A stretch of 64,000 bases of DNA from Diacronema lutheri (lineage: Eukaryota; Haptophyta; Pavlovophyceae; Pavlovales; Pavlovaceae): positions 372,001 to 436,000 of the forward strand of contig JAGTXO010000020.1 of the NCBI GenBank assembly GCA_019448385.1. Direction: 5' to 3'. The notes beneath the pieces were generated by a model, which had not been told where the DNA came from, made no database searches, and worked only from the letters and a program-made list of their open reading frames with translations. Below are positions 9,761 through 20,600 of this stretch, piece after piece. Positions within the stretch are counted from its first letter, which is position 1. The number at the start of each line of letters is the position of its first letter. Made by a program: the position numbers and the translations under genes.

Positions 9761-12700
9761 CGCCGTCGCGCCGCCGGCGGCGCGCGCGCTCGGCGCAGCG
9801 GGCTCGTCCACGCGCGCGCGCTCGACGCCGCGCGCGCGGGGAACGCTCGGCGCGCGCGCGCCCGCGGCGTCGCGCGCGCTCGCGGCGGCACCCGCCGCGG
9901 CGCGCTTGCCCGCGGCGCCCGACTCGCCGTGCGCGCGAAGCGGCGCCGACGCCAATGCCGACGCCGCGCCCGCGCCGCCGCTGCCGCTGCCCGATCCGCC
10001 CGCGCGCCGCTTCTGCTCGTCGCGCGTCTTGCGGAACTGGGCGACGAGGTCGCTGCTCACGTTGGCCTCAGGCTCCCACGTGTCGGCGCTCTCGTCGTAG
10101 CCCCGCCACCTGATCCGGAACTGGAACGTCACCTTCTTGCCCGCCTTGCGGCGCTCGTCGACGACCGCCTCGACCTCGTACGTGCGCGCCTCCTCGTCGA
10201 CGCTCGCGCCCGCCGCGCTCGCGCCCGTGTCCGGCCACCCAGCGACCGTGCCGCCCAGCCTCTCGGCGGCCGCGCGCAGCTGCCGCTCGCGCTGGGCGGC
10301 CGCGGCGCCTCGCGCGACCAGCGCGGGCAGCATGCCCGCGCCGCCCGCGAGGCCGTGCGCGCCGACGCTGGCGGTCATCAGCGCGTCGAGGCACGCGAAC
10401 GTTGCGAGCGCACGCGCGCCATCGTCGCCGCCGCGCGGCTGCGAGCGCACGACGGGCGATGGCCGCGGCTCCCCCTCGGCCGCGAGCAGCGGCCAGATCG
10501 CACTGGCCAGCGCGACGGCATGCGCGCCGACCGCGACGGCCACGTCCGCGTCGAGCGGCGCAAAGTCGTAGCGCACGAGCGCGGCCGGGCGCGAGTCGTC
10601 CGTCGGCCGGTCGGCGACGAGCAGCCCGACCGGGCGCGGCGGCTCGCCGGACGGCGCGGCGACGGGCACGCAGAGGAGCACGACGAGCAGGCGCGGCGTG
10701 CCGCCGAGCAGCGCGCGCGCGGCATCCGCCCCGTCGGCTCCGCCGCGCGCGGCCGCGGCGAGCAGCTCGGCCGCGCGCGTCGGGCCCAGCGCCGTGCGCG
10801 CGTCCTTGCGCGCGCGTGCGCGGGCCGTGTACGCGGCGCAGGCGTCGTCGAGCACCGCCGCGCTGGGCGCGGTGCCAGTCGTCGCCCACGCGCGCAGCGC
10901 GTCGCGCACCCGCGTGACGATCGCCTGGTCGACCGCCGCCTCGCCGGCAGCGTGCGCCGGCGCGCACGCCGGCGGTGCGGCGGCAGGCGCGAGCGCGGGC
11001 GCGCCGTCGGCGCCGTCAACGCCGACGGCGCCGTCGGCGCGCCGCCACGCGAGCTTCGCCTCGATCTGCTGCCGGACGGCGTGGCAGTGCCGGTCGATGC
11101 CGCGCGCGTCGTCGAGCGCGGCCAGCGCGTCCTCAGCGGCGGGACGGCCGCTCGCGTCCGCGACGGCCTGCAGGCAGAGCAGCGCGGCCGCACGCGCGTT
11201 GCACGCGCTCTGCGGCTCGGGCGCGAGCGCGAGCTCGAGCTCGAGCGGCGACGCGCCTCGCGCCGCGGCGATCGCGTCCATCAGCACGTCCAACCGCTGC
11301 ACCAGCGCCCTGTGCGCGTCGCGCGGCGCGCCCGTCGACGGCGCGCGCGAGCGCGTCGCCAGGAGCCCGAGCGCGCGCGCCGGCGCGCCCGCCGGCGTGT
11401 GCAGCACGAGCAGCGCCGCGCCCGCCAAGCTCGCGTTGCGCGTGACGAGCGCGAAGATGCGCGTCGCCTCGTGCGCGCCCACCGACGCCCAGATCGCAGC
11501 GCGATCGGCGTCCGTCTGCGCGTCGCACAGGTCGCGCACGTCGTCCGGCGCGAGCAGCGCGCCGCCGCCGGCGGAGCGCGCGACGATCGCCCGCGCCTCC
11601 GCCACGAAGACGGCCTGCGGCAGGTCGGCGTGGCGCGCGTCGACGATGGCGCGCGTCGCGTGCACGCCGAGCTCCACGCCGCGGTAGAAGGCGCGCGCGT
11701 TGGCCGCGCGCGCGTGCGCCGGCCGTCCGTCCGCGTTGCGCCTCGCGCGCGCCTGCTTGCTCGTGCGCGCGAGGCCGTCGCGTGGCGGTGGCGGCAGCGT
11801 GGCGAGGAAGCGCGCGGCGGGCGGCGGCGCGCGCACGCCGCGCTGCCGCCGTGCGATGGCCGCGAGCCGCCGGCCCGCCGCGCTGCCGCCCGCGCCGACG
11901 TGCTGCCAGCGGTTGAGCGCCGCCGGTGGCGGCGGCGGCGGCGGCGCGGCGGCGGGCGGCGGCGCGACGGCGGGCGGCGGCGCGGCGGCGGGCGGCGGCG
12001 CGGCGGTGGGCGGCGGCGCGGCGGCGGGCGGCAGCGGCGGCGGCGCGGCGGCGACGGCAGCACCAGTCGGCTTGTCCGCCCACGCACCCGAGACGCTGTC
12101 CCAGGCCTTGCCCGGTGGCGCGCGCCCACGCGGCCGCGGGTGGCGGGCTCGAGCGGCGGGGGGCGGGCGGCCGGCGCGCCAGTCGAAGACAGGTGCAACC
12201 GTGGCGGCAGGCGCCGAGTGCAGCGCGTCGGTCACAGAGCGCGTGGTGCGCGCGGCGACCGTGGCGCGCATGGCGGGCGGGCGGTGAGCAGCGCCCGCCG
12301 GCGCGCCGGCGGGCGCGGCAGCCGGCGCGCCGGCGGGCGCGGCCGCCTCGAGCCCGGCGGAGGCGCCGCGCTTGCGCTTGCGCGTGCCGCCGCGCGTGCG
12401 CCTGCGCGCGCGCCCGCCGCGCGCCCGTGCGGCCTGCGCGTCGCCAGCCGCGTCGCCGGCCGCGTCGCCGCGCCGCACGTAGACGATCGCGAACGCCTCC
12501 TCGCCGGTCCCGTCGACGCCGCCGCGCGCGCGGCGTAGGACCGACCGCCACTGCAGCCGCCGCGCGCGGCCGGGCTCGCACGCAAACCAGCGCCCACCGC
12601 GCCTGACGACGGCCACAAAGTCGTCGTCGCGCCGCCCGCGCCGGCGCGTGCGCAGCAGCACGCACTGCACGTCGAGCCAGCCCTCGTGCCAGTCGGCCGT

Positions 12701-15700
12701 GCTGGGGGCGACGCGAATCGACTGCGGGAGCTCGACGCCAAAGCCGGCGAGGCGCACGATGTGCGCGACGATGACGCTCGAAATGGCGGGGGCGCTCGAC
12801 GGGTCGTCCGCTGCAGCGAGCACCGCCTCGCCCCAGTGCTCACGCGTGACGCAATCCGCGTCCTCGACGTGCACGTGCGCCACGCTCGCGCCGAGCTGGT
12901 GCAGCAACGCGCAGATGTCGGCGTCGACCGTCCTCTCCTCCTCGGCCGCCTCGGCCGTGCCGCGGGCGGCGGCGTCGCCCGCCGGCTGCCCGAGGTACGC
13001 GATCGCCCGCTCGACGGCCGCGCGCTCCGCACGCGCTGCGCTGGCGATCGCCGCATTGCCGACGGGCGCGCGCAGCGCCGCGATCGCGTCTTGCAACGCC
13101 GTCGCGTCGCCCGTCGCCGCCGCCGCCGTCACCGCCGCCGCGCTCGCGGTGCCGTGCGCGACGGCGTGCAGCGCGGCGGCGCGCGCGGCGGGGATGCGCC
13201 CGTCCAGCGCGAGCACGAGCGGCGGCCCGGCCGGCGTCTGCTGCCGCCGGTGCCGCCGGCTCGCAGCCGGGTGGTCGGTGCGCGCGCGCTCGAGCCGCGC
13301 GCGCCGCTCGACGACGCGCGCCCAGAAGGCCTGCACCCTCGGCTGCGCGAATGCAAGCCAGCCGGCGCCGCGCGTCACGACGTGCACGACGATCCGGTCC
13401 TCGTGCCTGAGGTACTGCACGTAGAGCGCTTTGCTCACGCCGAGGACGTGCATGCCGAGCTGCAGCTGATCGCGGTGCGGCTGCGGCGGCCCGTCCTCGT
13501 GCGCCGTGGCGCCCGCCTTGGTGAGCGTCTTCACCTCGACGAGGACCTGCTCGTTGTTTTCGGGGAGGATGGCGAGCCCGTCCGGCGAGAAGGCGAACGG
13601 CGCGCTCTTGTCGTGCGGGTCCGCACGCACCATCGGCAGGTTGCACACGACGGTGATGCCGTACGCGGCCGCCAGCTTGCGCAGCGCGACGGCCTCGCCG
13701 AGGATGCCCGCGGTCGTCGCCTTGGTCCGCACCTCGCGCCGCCGCCGGTGCACGTACTCGTCGGTGAGCGTCTCGTGCGCGACGCCGGCGTTGTCGTTCA
13801 CGACGTCGCCAACCTTGCTGCCCGTGACCTCCTCCCATCGCTCGTCGTGCCAGCGCGGGCTGCGCTGCGCGGGCGCGCCCGCGCCGACGGCGTCGAGCAC
13901 GCGGCGCAGCGCTGTGCCGTCGGGCGCAGCAGGCACGCGCGCGCGGTCCTGGGCCTCGCGAGCGTCGAGGACGCGGCCCGTAGTGGAATCTTGGGGTAGG
14001 TCGAGCTTGCTCGCCTCGCCGTAGCGGCTCTCCAGCTGGCGCGGTGCGTCGGCAGGGCCGCCGTCCGTGCGCGCACCCGACGCGCCCGCCAGTGCACGCG
14101 GCGCAGCGTCCGAGGCGCCCGCCGCGCCCGCGCCGCCGCCAATCGCGCCAGCGCACGCGCGCGCCGCGACCTGCGGACGGCCAGCCGCAGGGGCCTCGTC
14201 CGCTCGGCCGGCCGCTGCGTCGGCCGTCCGCTTGGCCACCTCGCGCACGTCTCCGAGCGCGAGCGTGGCTGGCGCCGTCGAGCTCCCGTGGCGTTTGTTC
14301 CAAAACTCGAGCAGCCCGCCAAGGAAGGGCGTGCCCGTCGGGCGGTCCTCGGGCACCTCCGCCAGGATCGCGTCGACGCGCAGCGCGGCCGCCACATCGC
14401 AAAACGCGCGCGCGGCGCGCGCCATCCGCTCGGCGCGCGCGCCGCCGTCGTCCGCCGCGCGGCGGATGGCGTGGCTCACGTGCGCGACGCGGAGCGAGAC
14501 GACGGCGTGCGCCGGCGCGCCGGCGCCCGTGCCGAGCGTGTGCCGCCGGATGGCCAGCTGCCCATCGCCCATGCGCGGCGGGAGCGACGCGCACGCCGCG
14601 ACGGTCGTCGTGCCGGCCGCGCTGTCGCACAGCCAGCTCGCCTCGCCGCCGCCCGCAAACTCAAAGGTCGCGAAGCCCTCGCGGCCGAAAAGCGCGACGA
14701 AGTGGTCGAGCACCGCCTTGTTGATCGCGCGCGCCGCCGGCCGCGTCGATGCGCCGCGGGCAGCGCCACCCGCCGCGCCGCGCGCATCGCTGCACGTCGC
14801 AGGGCAGGTGCAGCCGGACGCGCGCACGCCGTCCGACCGCGTCCGCGGCAGCTCGAGCTCGCGCACCTTGGGGCAGAACCAGAGCGGGTTGGACGCCTCG
14901 AGGCACAGCACGACGAGCCGCCCGTCCGTGCCGGCCAGCGCGCGCGCGTCGCGCAGCAGCTCGACGGCGAGCTCGGACGTCGCCGCGTGCACCGCCGGCT
15001 CGCCCGTCGCGCGGTCGGGCGGGAAGAGGCCACCGCCGACGAGCGGGCTGGGGCAGCGGCCGAGCATCACGAGCAGCGGCGGCGGCGGCGTCTGCGGCGC
15101 CTGCTGCCCGACCGCAGCCGCCGTCAGCCCGGCCAGGTCGGAGCTCGTGCGGAGGGCCTTGAGCGCGACGCGCGAGCCGGTGCCCGCCTGCTCGGAAAAC
15201 GTGGCGAGCATGGCGCACGTGCTCGCCCTCGCGCCGCACTGCCAGCTGACGCGCGCGAGGAGGCCTTCCAGCGTGTCGTTTTCGCGCGGCCGCGTGACCG
15301 CGTCGAGCGCCGCCGAGTCGAGCTGGAGGCTGCCGGGCGTGACGCACAGCACCGCCTCGTGGTAGGCGCGCAGCAGCTCCCTCGGCAGCTGCTCGGCGGG
15401 CGTCGCCGCCTGCCCGCCCACCCACCGTGCACCGTGGCCGCCGTCGCCCGCGCCCGCGAGCCGCACCGCCGGCCCGCCCGTGATCGCCGAGGTCGGTGGC
15501 GTGCCGAGCGCGTCGACGAGCGCGCGCACGGGCGCGACACGCCTGCGCGCAGCGTCCGCGCCGACGGCGAGCGCGGCGATCCGAGCGCCCTCCCATGCGC
15601 GCTCCCTCGCGTCGTCCCGCGCGGCCGCCGGCGCGGCGCCCGGCCGCGCGCCGGGCGGCACCGCGCACGCCGCCGCGACGACCTCCGCGCGCGCGCCGGC

Positions 15701-17561
15701 GGCGTCGGGCGCGTGCAGCTGCGCGAGCGCGCCAGAGAGCGCGGCGGCCGAGCGGTAGCGGCCGTGCGCCGCGACGAGCGCGTAGAGCACGCGCAGCGCG
15801 GCCACGCCCGCCTGGTCGGGCGCGTCGTCAGCGATGCGCTCGACCTCCCACGTGCGCGTGGGCGGCGGGCTGCCGTCGGCCGGGTCCGGACGCAGCGCCC
15901 ACGCGCGCTCGACGATCGCGTTGAACACGCCGTGCGCGGCGCCCTCGTCAAACTCGGCGGCGCCCGCCGCGTGCGCGCACCACCCGTGCACGCGCGACGT
16001 GGGCGCGTCCACGGCGCGCTGCACGACGAGCACCGCCGGCCGGTCGACGCAGCCGAGGCTCACCGCCGCGTGCTTGCCCTCGAGCAGCGCCGCCGCCGCA
16101 GCCTCGACCAAGGCGTCACCAGGCGCGTCGCCGACGACGACGGCACAGCCGTCGCCGTACTCGGCCTGCATCGCGGCGACGCACGACGCGACAAAGTCGC
16201 CGCCCGCGGCCGCCGCGTGTCGCGCCGCCAGCATCCGGCGCGCGATGGCAAGCCAGACGTACTCGGCCGGCGCGCGCGCGGCGCGCGCGCGAGGCGCGCC
16301 GGCCGCGCCGCGTGCGCCCGCGCGTGCGCCTCCAGCGGCCGCAACGGCCGAGGCGGCTGGAGCGGCGGTGAGCGTGCGCCGCGCGCGCTTCGCCGGCCGC
16401 GTGATGGGCGATGCACCCGCCATCGCACCGCCCGCAGCAGCCGGTGCGGCCGCCACAGCGCCCGCCGCAACGCCACTCGTCACGACGCCCGTGGCGGGCG
16501 GCGCGGCGTCGGACGCGGCCGCGTCGACGGGCGTCGCGCAACTACCGCCAGCGGTCGCGGACGCGCCCGGCGACGCGTCGGCGAGGAGGTGGCGCAGCAC
16601 GCCGCGCGCGAGCGCGACTCGCACGGCGAGCGTCAGCGCGCGCAGGCGGTCGGAAGGCGAGGCGTCGCGCTCGGCGTCGGCGGACGTGGCGGCAGCAGGC
16701 GGGGCGGCGGGCGGCGCGGCGGCGGACTGGGCGGCCGCCGGCGCAACCTCGTCGGCCTTGGCCAGCCAGACGAGCCCGGCGACTGCGAGCACGACGCTGT
16801 ACGCGCCGACATCGTCACCCGCAACGCGCGCCAGCCGGGCGTGGGCGTCGGCCTCGGACACGGCGACGCGGAAGAGCACGTCGTCGCGGGCAGCTTGCTC
16901 GGCAAACTGACGCAGCTGCTTGGCCATCGTCACGCCGGCGACGCACGCCTCGCCCGCCTCTGCCTCGACCTGCTCGTCCTGGCCGATGGCGGACGCGCCG
17001 GCCTCGGCGCCAGCGTCGAGTGTCCGGCGGCGCTCGAGGGCAAAGCCACGCACACAGACGCTCTGGAGGCCGCCGAGCGCGCCCGCCTTCTCGTGCAGCG
17101 CGCACGACAGCTCGACCACCGAGTCCACGCGCCTCGCGGCGGCGCCCCCCCGCTCGCCGCGCGTGGCCGCGCGCACGACGAACACCGTGAATTGCGCGCG
17201 CTTCGCCGCGCGCGCCGACGCGCACGCGTGCTTCAGGAGCCGGCAAAGCGCGGGCCTTTGCGCCGCTGCGCCCCGCGTGCACAGCAGCAGTTGGCCGCGC
17301 TCGTCGCCCAGCTCCTGCTCGACGGCGGCCTCGAGCGCGTCGTCCGTCAAATCGCCGTGCTCCGTCGAGGCGAGCGCGCGCGCAGCCGCGAGCGCCAGCT
17401 CGCCTGCGCCCGCGCGCCGCCGGCGGCGCGCATCGGCGGGCGCGTGCGGCGCCGACGCGTGTGACGACGCCGCCGCGTCCGCGCGCGCACACGCGGCGCG
17501 CAACGCCTCGCGCGCCGAGGCGGCCGCGCGCGCCCTGGGCGCGAGCTTCAAGAACGTGCGC

Positions 17562-17612
<51 letters not shown>

Positions 17613-20600
17613 TCGCCCTCGTCGCCGGCACGCGGCGGCGGTGGCGGCGGTGGCGGCGCGGCCACGGCGGCGGCAGCAGCGGCAGCGGCGGTGGTGGTGG
17701 CGGCGGCGGCGCCCAGCGCGGGCGGCGGAGGTGGCGGCGGCGGCGGAACGGCGGCAGCGGCGGCGGCGTCTGCGGCGGCCTTGGCGCCGCGCGTCTGCCG
17801 CGGCGCTTCGGCAGCGCGATCGCGGCTGCCCCCGCCGCGCACCGCGCCCGCCCCGGCGCAGGCGCCGCTCGGCGCACGCCCGCTGACCGCGCCAGTCAAC
17901 GCGACGCGGAGGTGCTCGCCAACAGCGTACATGTCCGCCACGCTGAACGTGCGCGGCGCGGATGCACCGCCCGCCGCAGCGAGCGCGGCGTCGTTGAGCG
18001 CGCCCACCACGGCGAGGCCGCACGTCGCGCCACGCTGCGCCGCGTTGTCGAGCAGCCGCGCGCGGCGCACGGGCAAGACGTCGAGGCCCGCCGCGTGCAG
18101 CGTGGCGGTTATCGACCTGGCACGCTTGAGCGCCTGCCTGCTCGGCGACGCGAGCGTGTCGACAAGCACCGCGTCGTAGCGATGCTCGCCCGCGCGCGCG
18201 ACGCGCACGAGGCGCAACGCGGTGAAATGGCCGGAGGCGGGCGGCGTGCCATCGTCACTGCCCGCACCGCCGCGCCCGCCCGGCGGGCTCCACATGCCGA
18301 TGACCGCCTGCGTCGTCGCCTCGCTGTGCAGGCGGTGCAGCAGCGCGGCGCGCTCGGCGCCGTCCTGGAACACCGCGGGCTGAGCGGCAAGCGGTACGTG
18401 GCAGACGCGCCCTTCGCCGGCCTGCCCGTGCACGCGCAGCACGACCTCGCAGCAAGCGTCCACAGTGGAGGCGAGCATGTCGCCGCCCGCAATGCAGTCC
18501 ACCTCTGCCTGCGGGATGCCGGCGCGCGCGGCGGCATCGGCCAGCCGGAGCGCAGCCGCGTCGCCCGCCCACGCGAGCAGCGCCGGGGCGGCGGACTGGA
18601 CGTCGCGCTGCGCCACGGCGGGCTCGGCCGCGGCGGGCTGGGCAGCGGCTGGCTCGGCAGCGGCGGGCTGGGCGGGGGCTGGCGCGGCGGCGGTGGGCTC
18701 GGCGGCCGACGATTGCGTGGCAGGCTGCGACGCGGCCAAGGCGGCGGTCGGGCGGGCGGCGGAGGCGAAGGCGGCCCATGCGGCGGCCGAGCACACGGCG
18801 ACGAGCCAAAAGGCGGTGGCTGCAGACGGGCGAGCGGCCGGAGCAATGGCGGCCCGGACGGCAGAGGCGGCGACGACACTCGCGAAGATGCCGACGGCGC
18901 ACCGGACAGTGGCGACGGCGACGGCGGCACCGGCACACGGGCGGCGGTGGGGGCTGTCGGGCTCGGCGGCAGGCTCGGCGGCATGCTCGGCCGAGGGCCG
19001 ATCGGTGCGCGACGGCGGGCTGCGACTCGCGCGGCGGAGCGGCTGCGGTGCGTGCTGGCCGCCCGTCGCGCACCTGCGCTTGCGCTCGCGGCGCGCGTCG
19101 CCGCCACGCAATCGGCGGCCGACAGCCCGCTCTGACCTGTCGATTGATCTCCGCAGCCGGTCGCGCGCGCGCTTTGCCGCCCGCCGTGCGCGCCGCGGCG
19201 GTGCGCGCGGGCACTGGTCGGGCGAGCTGCGCGCGGCAGGCTCGCAGCAGCCGCCGTCGCGTGCGTGCGCGCAGCCTCGGTCGCACGGCGCGCAAACGAG
19301 GTCGTCGGCGCCATCGACGCCGTCGAGGCCGTCGCCGCGCGCTGCGGCTGCGAGCGCGCGTGCCACGCCGTCGTCGCCGGCCGCCGGCGCCGCTGCGGCG
19401 GCCGCGGCGTCGGCTGCACGGCGCTCGGGCTGCGGCTCGAGCGGCGGGACGGCGCCGGCCGCCGCGGGCGGCGCCGTGTCGAGCGGAGCAGCCGCGGCGC
19501 GCGCGCGCGCGCGCGCACCCTTTGCGCCTACCGCGAGACGCCACCCGCGCGGGCGCCACGCGCGCCGCGGCTCGGCGGCCGCGCGACCGGCGGTGCCGGG
19601 CGTGGCGGCGAGCGCAGCGCTCGAACTTGCGTCTGGCTCGGTGGCGGCGAGCCGGCGCAGTTGCCGCGCAATGCAGGGCTGCACGTCGAGGTGCGCCTCG
19701 TCGAGTCGCGAGAGGAGCTCGCGCGCGCGAGTGCCGAGCGCGGCGCCGTCGCACTCGGCACGCGCGCCCGCCGGAGCCACCGAGCCTTCGGGGTCGCGCG
19801 GCGCGAGCAGCTCGCGCGCAGTCGCGAGCAGCTCCGCCTGCTCGGCGGTGGGGATGCAGGCGCGGCGCAGCGCGAGCTCTGTGTGCGCGGGCAGGTGGGC
19901 GCCCACGGCCTCGGCGTGCATGAGTAGCGCGCGCGCCTCCGCAGGTGCGTCCGCCTCGCCCATCTCGGACGCGGCGAGCACGCCCGCCGCCTCAGCGGCG
20001 AGCGCGAGCCGCGGCGACGCGAGGTCGCGCAGCGACCGCAGCAGGTGCGGAGGCAGCGCGTGGCCACGCGCCTTGACGCGCTCGAGCAGGGCGCGCGCGC
20101 GCGCTGCATCGTCCGCAGAGCCCAGCGCGCACTGCTCGATCAGGCGGCCGGCCGCGCGCTTGTCCTCGCGAAAAAGCTGCTCGCGGTGGAGCGCGCGGCG
20201 GGTCTCGCGCTTGGCGAGCGCGTCGGCACGCGCCCTGCAGCCCTCGTCGGCGGCGGCGGCGAGCTCGGCAACGCCGCCAGGCTCGGTGGCGGCGGCAAGC
20301 GTGGCGGCGACGGCGCCTACCTCAGCGGCAGCAATGCGGTCGTCAGCGCGCTTGGCGGCAGCGCATTTGACGGCGGGCTGGTCGGCTGGCTTGGCGTCAG
20401 GCACGGTGGGAGGCTGGGCCGTGGACTGGGCGGCGGGCTCGGCGGTGGGCTTGGCAGCGGCTGGCTTGGCGGCGGGCTCGGCGGCGGGCTGGGCGGCGGG
20501 CTGGGCGGCGGCGGGCTCGGTGGCGGGCACGTCCGCCTCGGCCAACAAGAGCGGCTCGAAGCGGTTGCTCGCGCGCATGCTGGCGCGCGGATGGCTCGGC

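Noticed and set aside
8876-12538. 1,220-residue open frame on the plus strand, and similar ones at 14288-17464 and 16920-18179
   Set aside because: They are antisense to the motif-bearing polyprotein exon and rich in Arg, Ala and Gly as expected from GC-rich antisense; no domain is recognisable.
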